22,371 bases of DNA from positions 1 through 22,371 of the forward strand of contig JAFTCU010000092.1 in assembly GCA_017454585.1 (NCBI GenBank), read 5' to 3'. Under the pieces are notes generated by a model. That model was not told where the DNA came from. It did not search any database and saw only the letters and a list, made by a program, of their open reading frames with translations. This DNA comes from Thermoguttaceae bacterium. Lineage in GTDB: Bacteria; Planctomycetota; Planctomycetia; Pirellulales; Thermoguttaceae. The translations under genes were made by a program, and so were the position numbers. Positions 9,401 to 17,655 of this stretch are shown here, piece after piece (position 1 is the first letter of the stretch; every line of letters begins with the position of its first letter).

Positions 9401-10101
9401 ACTCGGATCTCGACATTACCTCACCCATCAGCGGCGCGGGCACGATCACCTTTAATCAGGACGAGGGGTTTGTACACACGTATTCCGGCACGGCAAACGC
9501 TCCGCAGCTTTCGGTCGTTAAAACGGGCTTGGGAACCATGCAGATCAATGCCGCTCAGGGCGTTTTCAACGTGAAAGACCTGACCGTCGCGGCGGGCCGG
9601 CTGGATATGAAAGAGTACCTCACGGGCCGGATGCAGGTCAACAACGGCGCGTCCTTCTCGCCGGGCAACTCGATCGGGAAACTGACGGTCGATGGAAGTT
9701 TCGCGCTCGGTCAGGCTCTGGAAGGCGGCGACCTTGCGAAGATCATCATGGAGATCGCAGGACCCGACGCGGACCAGAACGACCAGCTGATCGTCACGGG
9801 CGACCTGGAACTGAACAACGGCGTGGTTTTGCTGGAATTTTCCGAGGGCATCCATTTGAACCAGGGGGATACGGTTACCGTGTTGTTCTCGGCTGACAAC
9901 AGCGCGGATCTCGAGCCGACCTTTATCAAGGATTACGTCCAGGCGCCTGCATTATTGCAGAATTTGAGTTACGTCCAGCTTGGTTCGGGTTACTGGGCCA
10001 TCACCGCTGCGGCGGACTATAATGCTGTGCCGGAACCCGCGACGTGGGCGCTGCTCCTGCTCGGTGTGTTTGGTCTGCTGTACACCCGAAAGCGCAGGTA
10101 A
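6496..10101 (+). CDS. PEP-CTERM surface protein with autotransporter-associated beta-strand repeats (paralogue 3)
   Basis: 1201 residues, same architecture as the preceding gene. The start at 6496 is fixed by GAGGA at 6485-6489 with a 6-nt spacer and by a signal peptide that ends in the same SAQA/QTDL junction as its neighbour. Visible parts in order: N-terminal region sharing FTGGLTMHGGILHVTN-like segments with paralogue 2; the block nearly identical to paralogue 2 (residues about 230-372); beta repeats such as TLTITGNNTGSLAVTGGTL; a non-repetitive domain (about 754-944, with FEPGEAYTIEARLFRFNRT); a shared FSPGNSIGKLTVDGSF and DQNDQLIVTGDLELNNG region; and a PEP-CTERM tail (VPEP from 1178, hydrophobic helix, terminal RKRR). 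Expected fate is Sec export, exosortase cleavage and surface display. A strong terminator follows the gene. The central domain carries a short insertion relative to paralogue 2 (NHPVTDPVSGVNYEYANNAG). No catalytic motif recognised. Confidence 0.88.
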   Translation: MRSTRVNRVILSHRFLTCVLVAAFLAAAVLGDSAQAQTDLKGASKEITASGPWNVDYTNTNADQTSNIVIGPLTNSTRFTYSGALTGNIHVDVTHQSHTNNENRFTISNAGNTFTGGLTMHGGILHVTNANQLASFSGGLTLDNAVFMAFDECNFDVTIPEGAFGGMRASGGNIVLNQKVTGAGDLVVVTEAGSMVELKGTNDYAGVTSIGTVRGGSNIHSYLILGADNTLPSTTVVEVGKSQIATYAYSPATASLDLKGTTQTIAGLHGSSIATITNSSEDAGANVTINLAAGKSYDYAGSITGKSAALLTNLTITGEGNQTFGGNISNASITSSTTGTLTIGGNTVTLASLEVSAGTLALAPNVNMTVSGNLTYGSTLDLNGSSLTYKSNVATDFNNVAITNTNTDKLSVLTIAPTANLTAQQSYNKKISGNTRLVVKLPQNQNNLSRFILGGTNDFTGGLYIEQGTVRVDNYASLGTNKQIDMKHSSLMTNQTFAGYTINLVGDASAGERGAIRLSGGDGNFKAKITGVGSLEIVYDGPVTLTNTENDYQGKTYLGNFQWRKDNNSGTGGATTLNLGNDEVLPDKTIVVFGKDANGSGTTSGVETLDLNGHKETVAGITNEDGRGVITSTSAATLTVNANADYTYKGKVTGSATLEKKGTGTLTITGNNTGSLAVTGGTLILTGDNSGAQSITVGEGGTFIPAGTNSAATQINLQGGTLNCYSTPHLDGSTITATAGDSTINIIGPEAGTYARQLFTGTAKDMSDLTNPEFISNMDKIANTAYPSGSYDADVWGNKGGDENNTNLLQTRVVNTTGSPISLDFAYQFRNSAYLAVTDSAGNMTVVMDWVDSSNHPVTDPVSGVNYEYANNAGSFTFEPGEAYTIEARLFRFNRTIGANGGGLNGFDGTLVGLGAKVSGSEGEYLPLNFDGNNWTFGDGSFTFSKAGLSFADPVTVSEDASIVINSPNSDLDITSPISGAGTITFNQDEGFVHTYSGTANAPQLSVVKTGLGTMQINAAQGVFNVKDLTVAAGRLDMKEYLTGRMQVNNGASFSPGNSIGKLTVDGSFALGQALEGGDLAKIIMEIAGPDADQNDQLIVTGDLELNNGVVLLEFSEGIHLNQGDTVTVLFSADNSADLEPTFIKDYVQAPALLQNLSYVQLGSGYWAITAAADYNAVPEPATWALLLLGVFGLLYTRKRR
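7183..7610 (+). repeat. Copy B of the 428-bp near-identical block
   Basis: Partner of 3291-3718 and in the same reading frame and position of the paralogous gene (residues about 230-372). Most differences cluster in two short patches near the start of the block (around 7234-7272); the rest are mainly single substitutions. Confidence 0.85.
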
Positions 10102-10124
10102 TTTCAATGCAAAAATTCAGAAGT

Positions 10125-10154
10125 GAGGAGCCGCGAGTGGCTCCTCCTTTTTTT
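10125..10154 (+). terminator. Rho-independent terminator after the three-gene surface-protein array
   Basis: GAGGAGCC (10125-10132) pairs with GGCTCCTC (10139-10146), an 8-bp perfect stem with a 6-nt loop, followed by C and seven T (10148-10154). It sits 24 bp after the stop of paralogue 3. Confidence 0.9.
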
Positions 10155-10185
10155 AGGTGTACTCCTCAAAATATCCTGCCCCCCC

Positions 10186-10214
10186 TTGTAATTTCTTTCG
10201 CAGCGGGATATACT
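10186..10214 (+). promoter_or_regulatory. Sigma70-like promoter for the multihaem gene
   Basis: TTGTAA (10186-10191) and TATACT (10209-10214) are separated by 17 bases, close to consensus. It lies between the terminator above and the start codon about 42-48 bases downstream. Confidence 0.6.
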
Positions 10215-10247
10215 GGCATTAGTGTTTTTACAATTCAAATTTCTTTT

Positions 10248-10252
10248 ACGAG
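10248..10252 (+). promoter_or_regulatory. Weak ribosome site that favours the second ATG (10262)
   Basis: The only Shine-Dalgarno-like bases here are ACGAG at 10248-10252. Spacing is 3 nt to the ATG at 10256 but 9 nt to the ATG at 10262, so translation may begin at MKRTLTL rather than MTMKRTLTL. Either start gives the same signal peptide core. Confidence 0.4.
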
Positions 10253-10255
10253 CCA

Positions 10256-13200
10256 ATGACTATGAAACGAACTTTAACCCTCCTTTTCATGTTGGCGCTT
10301 CTGGCGCTTCAGACGGTAAACCTTCCTGCCGCGGCCCCTTCCAACCCCAATCTGGCGCGGCGGGCGACGGCGTCGGCGACGTCCGAATACGCGGACTTTC
10401 ACTCTGCTGACAAAGCGATCGACGGGTTGATTGCCGAGCCGCACAGCGGTGACTCGGGTCAGGCGTGGGCGATCAAAGGCGCGGAGGCGAAGGGTAAAGC
10501 CAACTTCACCCTGACGTGGAAAGAACCGGTCGAGGTGTCCGAAATCGTGTACTTCGGCCGGGCTGGCGCGTCGTACATCGACGAGGGGTTCAAGGACGTC
10601 GAGGTTTACCTCAACGACTCGAAAACGCCCGTCGTGAAAACGCAGCTCAAGCCGATTGTGGAGGCCCAGAAGCTCGATTTCCCCAAGACGGCCGTGACGT
10701 CGATCACTCTGAAGTTTCTCTCCGACTACGGGCGGCCCAACTCCGGCGCGGCGGAAATCATGGTCTTTGCCGACCCCGCATCGGACGAGCACATTCATGG
10801 GGTCATTCATCCCGATCTGACGGAAGAATTCGTCGATTCGGCGCTTCCGGACGAGATCATTTTCTGCACGCGCAAGCACATGCCCGAGCACTGGTACGCG
10901 AATTTCGGCTACTACGCCGACAGCGTGTACCACAAGCCGTACCCGGCAAATTCGGGTGGAGGGCTATATGCCTACAACGTCAAAACGAAAACGGTGCGGA
11001 CCATTTTGGAGGACAAAGAAGGGATGTTCCGCGACCCGAACGTTCATTACGACGCCAAAAAAATCCTCTTTTCCTACTGCCCGGCCGGGAAAAACAACTA
11101 CAGACTGTACGAGATCAACGTGGACGGAACCGGCCTGAAGCAGATCACCGGCATTGGGGAGGACGCGCCGCTCAAACTCCCCGTGGGGGTGGTTCCCGAC
11201 GAGACGCCCGGCTGGCGCATGGCGGCCACGTGTAACCTGAACACGCGCGACTTTTCACCCCCGGGCTGGGACGACTACGAGGCGACGTACCTGCCGGACG
11301 ACTCGATCGTCTTTTGCTCAACCCGGGCGAAACGCTACGTCGGCTGCTGGCTGACGCACGTCGGCACGATCTACAAATGCGACCCGGACGGTTCGAACAT
11401 CATCCCGCTCTCGTGCAACGTCGAGCAGGACAATACACCGTGGGTCCTTAATAACGGCCAGATCGCGTACATGCGCTGGGAGTACGTGGACCGCTCGCAG
11501 GTGAACTACCACCACCTCTGGACGATGAATCAGGACGGGACCCGGCAGATGGTCCTTTTCGGAAACCTGCATCCCGGCGGCGTGTTCATCGACGCGAAGC
11601 CGATCCCAGGCTCGCAGAAGATCGTCTGCTCGAACAGTCCGGGCCACGGACGAACCGAGCATTACGGCAAACTGGCCGTCCTGGATCCCGGCGCCGGCCC
11701 CGATAAAAAGGAGTCCCTGCGGAACATCACCAGCGACGCGAATCATTCCGACCCGTGGGCGTTCGACGAGGACCACTTCATGACCGCGTCGCAGGACAAA
11801 ATCATGATCATCAACGGTCAGGGCCAGCAGACCGTTCTGTTCCAACTTCCGGAGGAACTCCGCGAGCAGGGGTTCAAGGTGAACGAGCCCCGGCCGCTGG
11901 CGCCGCGTCCGCGTGAGTACGTCATCCCGAAGCAGACGGACTACTCGAAAGACTACGGCACGCTGGCGATGGCGAATCTCTACAAAGGACGCAAAATGCA
12001 GAGCGTGAAGCCTGGGACGGTCAAGAGCCTGCTCATCTACGAGACGCTTCCGAAGCCGATCCACTACACGGGCGGCACCGAGATGATGTCGATCTTCGGC
12101 ACGTTCACGCTCGAGCGCCTTTTGGGGAGAGTCCCGGTCAGCGAGGACGGCTCCGCGTACTTCAAACTCCCCGCCAACCGCCCGGTCCTGTTCCTTGCCA
12201 TGGACGAGAACGGGCACTGCGTCAAGCGGATGCACTCGTTCGTTTCGGTCATGCCGGGCGAAAGCACGATCTGCATCGGCTGCCACGAGGAGCGGACGCT
12301 CACCCCGACGCTGGACGACCGGAATCGTCTGTTCAAGATGATCCATAACGATGCGCCGGCCGAGATCCAGCCCATCACGGACATGAAGGACCTCGGGCCG
12401 GATTTTCACGGCGTGTTCGACTTCCCGCGTGACGTGCAGCCGATCCTGGACCGGCACTGCGTCGAGTGCCACAACACGCGGCGCGAGGACGGCGGCGTCA
12501 ATCTCTCCGGCCATTGGACCCCGATGTACACGATCAGCTACACGCATCTGACGTGGTATAATCTGCTGGGCGACAATCGAAACCGGGCGGAGAGCAACTT
12601 CGAGCCGTACGAGATCGGGACCGGTTCCAGCCGGCTGGTCAAGCTGATCGAAGAGGGGCATCAGGGCGTGAAAATGCCGCCGGAAGAGCAGGCGGTCATT
12701 CGGTACTGGATCGACGCGGGGGCGAACTTTGCCGGCACGTACGCCTCGGAAGCCTCGGGCGGCGTGGGCTACTACATGGCGAACATTCCCGTGTGGAATC
12801 AGGAGACGTGGGCGGAACAGACGGCCATGCGCGAAGCGGTCTCCCGGCGCTGCGACGGCTGCCACGCTCCGACCGAGCAGGACAAAAAGCGGGGAAAGTA
12901 CGACATTTACGTGGATAATTACTCGCCGGACAATCCGCGGACGCGAGGCGATCACACGGTCGCGCACGATCTGTGCGAGGGGAACGCCCGTTACTCCCGC
13001 ATGGAGATTTTCGACCTTTCGTACCCCGAGGAATCGAAGGCGCTGCTCGCTCCGCTGAGCCGGTCAGCCGGCGGCTTGGGCGTTTGTGAAGCGAAGGCAG
13101 GAAAACCGGTTTTCGAGTCCACCGATGACCCTGACTACCAGACGATCCTCAAGGGGATCCAGCGCGGGCGCGACTACATCCTCAACGAGGATAACCGGTA

Positions 13201-13390
13201 CTCGATGATCTACCGCGACCCGAACAACGGCGACGCGCCGCAGGCGTTCCGGCCCCGCTGGGCGTACTTGCGGGAAATGATCCGTTATGGTATTTTGCCG
13301 ACCGACGCGGACCCGAAAGCGACCTACAACCCGTTCACACTGGATGAGGAGTACTGGCGTTCGTTCTGGTTCGAGCCGGAAAAACCTTGA
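10256..13390 (+). CDS. Exported triheme protein, hydrazine-synthase-alpha-like family, with N-terminal F5/8 type C domain
   Basis: 1044 residues. A signal peptide (about 1-25) precedes NLARRATASATSEY, the typical opening of an F5/8 type C (discoidin) domain that runs to about residue 172. The middle (about 180-600) has repeated strands of PD40/WD40-like propeller type (DEIIFCTRKH, LYEINVDGTGLKQIT, HLWTMNQDGTRQMVLFG). The C-terminal third has three CxxCH haem c sites: C673-IG-CH, C735-VE-CH and C866-DG-CH. The flanking pattern (VMPGESTICIGCHEER, DVQPILDRHCVECHN, DDPDYQTILKGIQRG, MIRYGILP at the end) is what I know from planctomycete proteins annotated by similarity to the hydrazine synthase alpha subunit. 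There is no evidence of hydrazine chemistry: beta and gamma subunits are absent. It probably is a periplasmic or surface cytochrome of unknown substrate, the discoidin domain suggesting glycan binding. It has its own promoter, and the next gene is 29 bp away, so the two are probably cotranscribed. Confidence 0.85.
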   Translation: MTMKRTLTLLFMLALLALQTVNLPAAAPSNPNLARRATASATSEYADFHSADKAIDGLIAEPHSGDSGQAWAIKGAEAKGKANFTLTWKEPVEVSEIVYFGRAGASYIDEGFKDVEVYLNDSKTPVVKTQLKPIVEAQKLDFPKTAVTSITLKFLSDYGRPNSGAAEIMVFADPASDEHIHGVIHPDLTEEFVDSALPDEIIFCTRKHMPEHWYANFGYYADSVYHKPYPANSGGGLYAYNVKTKTVRTILEDKEGMFRDPNVHYDAKKILFSYCPAGKNNYRLYEINVDGTGLKQITGIGEDAPLKLPVGVVPDETPGWRMAATCNLNTRDFSPPGWDDYEATYLPDDSIVFCSTRAKRYVGCWLTHVGTIYKCDPDGSNIIPLSCNVEQDNTPWVLNNGQIAYMRWEYVDRSQVNYHHLWTMNQDGTRQMVLFGNLHPGGVFIDAKPIPGSQKIVCSNSPGHGRTEHYGKLAVLDPGAGPDKKESLRNITSDANHSDPWAFDEDHFMTASQDKIMIINGQGQQTVLFQLPEELREQGFKVNEPRPLAPRPREYVIPKQTDYSKDYGTLAMANLYKGRKMQSVKPGTVKSLLIYETLPKPIHYTGGTEMMSIFGTFTLERLLGRVPVSEDGSAYFKLPANRPVLFLAMDENGHCVKRMHSFVSVMPGESTICIGCHEERTLTPTLDDRNRLFKMIHNDAPAEIQPITDMKDLGPDFHGVFDFPRDVQPILDRHCVECHNTRREDGGVNLSGHWTPMYTISYTHLTWYNLLGDNRNRAESNFEPYEIGTGSSRLVKLIEEGHQGVKMPPEEQAVIRYWIDAGANFAGTYASEASGGVGYYMANIPVWNQETWAEQTAMREAVSRRCDGCHAPTEQDKKRGKYDIYVDNYSPDNPRTRGDHTVAHDLCEGNARYSRMEIFDLSYPEESKALLAPLSRSAGGLGVCEAKAGKPVFESTDDPDYQTILKGIQRGRDYILNEDNRYSMIYRDPNNGDAPQAFRPRWAYLREMIRYGILPTDADPKATYNPFTLDEEYWRSFWFEPEKP

Positions 13391-13419
13391 TCCGTTCCTT
13401 TTATTAAGCCTGAACCACG

Positions 13420-14292
13420 ATGATGACCGAATCACCTTACTCAACCCCTTTTTTCAGATTTCACGTGTGGAACGGTGGGATCCTTTTGTTCGTCATTACG
13501 TTTTTAACCGCGAATGCACTTTTGGTTGGCGCAGATACGAAGGACGTCAAGCCCATTCGTGACGGCCATTCGCATAATGACTACTGGCGTAACCGTCCCA
13601 TGCTGGACGCTCTCGATCACGGTTTTTGTAGTGTCGAGGCGGATGTGTTCCTTCGTGATGGAAAGTTTTGGGCGGGGCATACAAGGGCAGAGATCCTGCT
13701 GGGCCGCAATCTGGAAACCATTTATTTTAAAACGCTCAAGGAGCGGATCGCCCAAAATGGCGGAACCGTCTATCCTGGCGTTGAGACGTTCTATTTGTGG
13801 ATCGAATTCAAGGAAGACCCTGAAAAAGCGTGGGCAGCGTTATCACCGCTGCTGGAAAAGTACAAAGATATGTTTTGCTCGGTAACGGACGGCGTGAAGA
13901 AGCCCGGCCCGGTTCAGGTGATCATTACCGGCAACCGGCCGTTTAAGGCGTTTGAGGATCCCAATGGGAAAACATTTTACGCGACGCTGGACGGACGCTC
14001 TGCCGATCTGGATGATCCCAATCGTCCTGCCTGGATGGTTGGGGCGATCAATGAAAACTGGGGAAGTATCTGCTCGTGGAAGGGTAAAGGCGAATTTCCC
14101 GCAGACGAGCGTGCCAGGCTGGCGGCGTTGATCGACAAAGCTCATAATCAGGGGCGTCTGCTGCGGTTCTGGGGAGCGCCGCAAAATGCAGACTTCTGGA
14201 TGGAACTGCGTCGGTTGAAAGTCGATTTTATCAACACCGACCATCTGACGACGTTCAGGAATTTTGACAGTCAATATCGTACAGCTCAGTAG
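13420..14292 (+). CDS. Glycerophosphodiester/PI-PLC-like phosphodiesterase, membrane-anchored or secreted
   Basis: 290 residues. A hydrophobic stretch (about 18-36) acts as a signal peptide or anchor. The enzyme core opens with GHSHNDYW (His50, His52), followed by SVEADV (Glu73, Asp75), and FWAGH (His87). This His ... ExD ... His order is the catalytic and metal-binding pattern of the GDPD/PI-PLC-like superfamily, closest in memory to the uncharacterised bacterial subgroup with AHNDYEH...SVEADV...GH. The end (FINTDHLTTFRNF) fits the last strands of the TIM barrel. The expected reaction is hydrolysis of a phosphodiester, but the substrate is unknown. It starts 29 bp after the multihaem gene without a clear ribosome site (two ATGs at 13420 and 13423), which suggests cotranscription and possible translational coupling. 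A hairpin follows the gene. Confidence 0.8.
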   Translation: MMTESPYSTPFFRFHVWNGGILLFVITFLTANALLVGADTKDVKPIRDGHSHNDYWRNRPMLDALDHGFCSVEADVFLRDGKFWAGHTRAEILLGRNLETIYFKTLKERIAQNGGTVYPGVETFYLWIEFKEDPEKAWAALSPLLEKYKDMFCSVTDGVKKPGPVQVIITGNRPFKAFEDPNGKTFYATLDGRSADLDDPNRPAWMVGAINENWGSICSWKGKGEFPADERARLAALIDKAHNQGRLLRFWGAPQNADFWMELRRLKVDFINTDHLTTFRNFDSQYRTAQ

Positions 14293-14313
14293 TCTGACAG
14301 AAGGTCCATCAAT

Positions 14314-14366
14314 GTGGGGAGTTTAAACAACGCTGGAAGGATCCTCCCCGCAGAAGTCTCTTTTTT
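14314..14366 (+). terminator. Probable terminator after the phosphodiesterase-like gene
   Basis: GTGGGGAG (14314-14321) pairs with CTCCCCGC (14344-14351) with one G-T pair. The loop is long (22 nt), and the T run (14361-14366, continuing T-rich to 14387) begins 9 nt after the stem. The geometry is imperfect. Confidence 0.45.
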
Positions 14367-14409
14367 AATTTTTTTCGTTTTTTTTTCTCGGATTGCCCAG
14401 AAATTACAG

Positions 14410-14426
14410 GGAATTGGACTATAATT
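14410..14426 (+). promoter_or_regulatory. Putative promoter with GGAATTGG-N2-TATAATT motif
   Basis: TATAAT at 14420-14425 lies 70 bases before the ATG of the LamG protein. The preceding GGAATTGG is repeated with identical spacing at 20945-20961 before another exported-protein gene. The best -35 candidate (TTGCCC, 14393-14398) is too far (21 nt) for a standard promoter. A T-rich tract occupies 14361-14387. Confidence 0.45.
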
Positions 14427-14494
14427 AAATTTAAATGATTAGATTTGGATCGGGTTTTGACTGGCCCAGACGTCCAGAATTTTGAGGAAACAAA

Positions 14495-17400
14495 ATGAAA
14501 TCAACCTTTATGAATAGCGTGATTCATCCCCGCAGACGTGTTTTTATTTCGTGTGGTCTGGCTCTTTGTACGATGCTTTGCATGGTTGGCGGCGCGGCGG
14601 CGGACGTGGTTTCCTACTTCAATTTCGACTCCGGGAATTACGTCAACTCCCAGCTCACCCCGACGGTTTCGGGCAATCCGACGACCATCACGGGCCGGTA
14701 CGGGGAAGGGATGGACTTTGCCGCGGGTGACCGATGGGTCTTTACCGGCGATCAGCTCGTCGATTTTCTTTCCTCACTGGACAAAACCTGCACGATCAGT
14801 TTCTGGGCCAACACGAAAAGCGACACGCGCTCCACGGGCGGCACCCGCAACGCTTTCTGGCTGAGCAACGATGCGACGTTCAACGACAGCAGCTCGAACA
14901 ACCGCAACATGTTCTGCCACTTCGCCTACAGCAACGGCAATGCGTATTTCGATTCCGGCACGGCCAATAACGGCTACGACCGCATCAATAAAGTGTACAA
15001 CGCAGACAGCGATTACCCCGTCGGGGAATGGGTCCACTGGACGTACGTCAAGGACGCAACCGCCGGCACCATGCGCGTTTACCGCAACGGCGTCGAGTGG
15101 ATGGCAGGCTCCGGCAAAACCCGCAGCGTTTCCGGCATCGTGGGAATGACGATCGCGAACCAGCTTTCTGTTCAGATGGACGATTTCGTCGTGGATAACA
15201 AAGCTCTGACCTCGGGCGAGATCCTGAATCTGGCGACGTCACAGACCGCTCTGGTTTCAGACGTGATGAACCGTTCGCTGAGCAACGCCAGCATGGAGAT
15301 CAGCCCCGGCGGCATCGGCACGGTCGGCACCATGCGTTTCATCCAGCAGGAAAACCTGGCTTACAACCGCGGCGATTTCGCTTTGCAGTCCTCCACGACC
15401 AACGGCGGCGTTGCGTCCCGCGCGGTGGACGGCAATACCAACACGGGCTGGGGCGGCGGCAGTATGATCCATACGGACTACAACGACAATGAATGGTGGC
15501 AGGTCCAGTTCGCCGATTCCGCCGTTCCGGTCGATAAAGTGACCATCTGGAACCGAACGGATACCGGGAGCACGAACCGGCTGGGTAACTTCACCATGAA
15601 TTTTTACCTGGAAGACCCATCCGTCAACACCGAGGCGGCGCCGGTTTATACCTATACGTATTCCGGGACGTTCCCCGGCACCGGGACGATCGATCTGCCA
15701 GAGACGTTCAACGCCAACTGGGTCCGCATCACGAACGGCGTCAAGCAGCCGCTGAACATTTCCGAGGTCCAGATCTACTCCCCGACCGACAACGGCGGCT
15801 TCTCCGCGGCCAGCAACAACGGCGCGGTGATCGACGGCAAACAGTACCAGTCGTACAACCTGACTTTGTCCGACAATTCCGTTTTGACCATGGACGTGAA
15901 CGGGACCGAAAAGGATAAACTCTCCGTTTCCGGCGCGCTGAACATGGGCGGAACCCTGAAACTCAATTTCATAAACGCCAGCGCATTTACGGCCGCGGAC
16001 GTTTCCAATTTTTTGTCCGCGAATTCCTTTGTCGGCAATTTCGACAGGATCGAATTTGCGGGTGACGACGCGCAAACGTTCCTCAACAGCAACATGGTCA
16101 TTCGCAGTGTCCTTGGGGAGAACCTCAAAGCGGAGGAGATGATCCACTGGATCAGCACGCCGCAGGACAAAAACTTCGTGAACGTGAACAACTGGTCGTC
16201 CAACCCGATCAACCAGAACGTCGCGGCGGGCCTCTACGGGGGCGAGGCGTCGAACATGACCCTCAACACGTCCATGAGTCTGGGCTACCTGCACCTGGGC
16301 TACAGCGGGTCTGCCGGCGAAACGTCCCTGACGCTGCAAAACGGCGCGAATCTTTCGGTCACTGGCATGTCGGCAGGTGAAAACGCCCCGGCCACATTTA
16401 CCGTCGAGTCCGGCGCGACCTTCACGGCTTCCGGCAACCTCCACGTGGGGCACGGTCCCGGTTCAGAGGGCGTTTTCAATGTAAACGGCGGTACAGTCAC
16501 CGTCAACAAACTCAAGCCCGGCGTTTTCAGCGGTTCCAAAGGGATCGTCAACATTTCCGGCGGCGAGGTCACGGTGAATACCGAATCGGAAATCGGCGAT
16601 GCCGGCACGGGGCAAGTTACGGTTTCCGGCTCGGGTAAACTGACGTTCAACGGCCCGGTACGTATTGCAAACAACAGCGGTCCCAATTCGTTTATCAATA
16701 TTGAAGAGAACGGCGAGATGACGGTCAGAGACCTGTTTGTCGGCCAGCGCGGAACGCTTCAGGGAAGCATGACGCTTTCGGACAATGCGAAATTGACGGT
16801 AAATGGCAATCTTCAGATTGGTACGGACGGCAGCTCGAAAGGTTCCGGTACGATGACGCTCAAGGATAACGCCTCTGTAACGGTTACCAGTTCAGGCAGA
16901 CCGTATATTGGTTATAATGCCGGCACGAGTACGCTCAATATTTCAGACAATGCGTCGTTTACCGTTTCCTCGCCCGGTCTTGTCATTGGCGAGGCGGGAA
17001 CCGGCGTCATTAACCAGACCGGCGGAACCATAACTTTAAATACAACGGCTCAGATTTATACCGGCGACGCTGCTTCAGGCACTGCAATTCTCAATATTTC
17101 CGGCGGCGAGTTTAACGCCAGTAATCAATTTGTTGGCGGTACGCGCGGCAAATCGACCATCAATCTGTCGGGAACGGGCGTGATGAATCTGAACAGAGAG
17201 TTCGTCGGCGCGCCGGGTTACGCTCAATCGTCCATTTCGGTCGTCAACCAGACGGGCGGAACGATGAACGTGAAGGCGGGCATTCAATACGGGTTAAACG
17301 CCAACCAGGGGTCAGGTGTTTATAACCTTTCCGACGGTACACTCAACACCACGACGATCAAGCGTTTGGCTTCCTCAACCAATTTGAACGCGCAGTTCAA

Positions 17401-17653
17401 CCTGTCCGGCGGTGCCGTCAATGCCGATACGATCGCGATCCCGCTTCACATGACGGGCGGAACGCTGAACGTGAAGACGATCGATACCACGATCACAACG
17501 ACCGACACATTCCAGCAGTCCGGTGGTGAGGTGACGGTTGGCGGAACGGGCACGATCGGAACGACGACCATCACGGGCAATTATTTGGCGGCGACCCAGC
17601 TCGGCGAGGCCAACATCGCCCGCACGGGTACGGCATTCCAGGATTCCAATTAA
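14495..17653 (+). CDS. LamG / F5/8 type C / beta-repeat surface protein, N-terminal part of a frameshifted gene
   Basis: 1052 residues before a premature stop. The start at 14495 has GAGGA at 14484-14488, 6 nt upstream. A signal peptide ends after VGGAAA (about 36). Residues about 38-250 form a LamG/concanavalin-like domain (VSYFNFDSGNY, FWANTKS, WVHWTYVKDATAGTMRVYRN). Residues about 285-428 are an F5/8 type C domain (ENLAYNRGDFALQSS ... RAVDGNTNTGWGGG ... WWQVQF ... KVTIWNR). Residues about 549-1030 are short repeats of 20-30 residues with FNVNGGTVTVN, VNISGGEVTVN and LNISGGEFNAS cores, as in beta-helix passengers. A second F5/8 domain begins with NIARTGTAFQDSN and is cut by the TAA at 17651; its remainder and the PEP-CTERM tail lie in another frame at once downstream. 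The intact product would be about 1313 residues. Without the tail this product would lack its sorting signal. Ligand unknown, likely glycans. Confidence 0.85.
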   Translation: MKSTFMNSVIHPRRRVFISCGLALCTMLCMVGGAAADVVSYFNFDSGNYVNSQLTPTVSGNPTTITGRYGEGMDFAAGDRWVFTGDQLVDFLSSLDKTCTISFWANTKSDTRSTGGTRNAFWLSNDATFNDSSSNNRNMFCHFAYSNGNAYFDSGTANNGYDRINKVYNADSDYPVGEWVHWTYVKDATAGTMRVYRNGVEWMAGSGKTRSVSGIVGMTIANQLSVQMDDFVVDNKALTSGEILNLATSQTALVSDVMNRSLSNASMEISPGGIGTVGTMRFIQQENLAYNRGDFALQSSTTNGGVASRAVDGNTNTGWGGGSMIHTDYNDNEWWQVQFADSAVPVDKVTIWNRTDTGSTNRLGNFTMNFYLEDPSVNTEAAPVYTYTYSGTFPGTGTIDLPETFNANWVRITNGVKQPLNISEVQIYSPTDNGGFSAASNNGAVIDGKQYQSYNLTLSDNSVLTMDVNGTEKDKLSVSGALNMGGTLKLNFINASAFTAADVSNFLSANSFVGNFDRIEFAGDDAQTFLNSNMVIRSVLGENLKAEEMIHWISTPQDKNFVNVNNWSSNPINQNVAAGLYGGEASNMTLNTSMSLGYLHLGYSGSAGETSLTLQNGANLSVTGMSAGENAPATFTVESGATFTASGNLHVGHGPGSEGVFNVNGGTVTVNKLKPGVFSGSKGIVNISGGEVTVNTESEIGDAGTGQVTVSGSGKLTFNGPVRIANNSGPNSFINIEENGEMTVRDLFVGQRGTLQGSMTLSDNAKLTVNGNLQIGTDGSSKGSGTMTLKDNASVTVTSSGRPYIGYNAGTSTLNISDNASFTVSSPGLVIGEAGTGVINQTGGTITLNTTAQIYTGDAASGTAILNISGGEFNASNQFVGGTRGKSTINLSGTGVMNLNREFVGAPGYAQSSISVVNQTGGTMNVKAGIQYGLNANQGSGVYNLSDGTLNTTTIKRLASSTNLNAQFNLSGGAVNADTIAIPLHMTGGTLNVKTIDTTITTTDTFQQSGGEVTVGGTGTIGTTTITGNYLAATQLGEANIARTGTAFQDSN

Positions 17654-17655
17654 AT
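17635..17655 (+). other. Frameshift site splitting the LamG/F5/8 surface-protein gene
   Basis: The upstream frame reads TAFQDSN and stops at 17651. The frame one base back reads LNNTYLPSLAADGNYND without interruption from 17650, continuing the same F5/8 type C domain. Loss of one T in the run before TAAATAAT (an ancestral AAT TTA AAT) would explain it. It could be a real mutation or an assembly error. Confidence 0.85.

Noticed and set aside
11318..12967. 549-codon open frame on the minus strand
   Set aside because: It lies wholly over the multihaem gene, whose CxxCH motifs and domain order are clear. The minus-strand product is Arg/Val/Asp-rich low-complexity sequence, as expected of a shadow of GC-rich codons.
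10256..13390. Anammox hydrazine synthase
   Set aside because: Only the alpha-like middle and haem regions are recalled; the discoidin domain, the neighbours and the lack of beta and gamma subunits argue against it.
16300..17560. CRISPR or tandem DNA repeats suggested by recurrent GGCGG-rich motifs
   Set aside because: The periodicity is at protein level (beta-helix repeats such as NISGGE and NQTGGT) with varied codons and no constant repeat or spacer.
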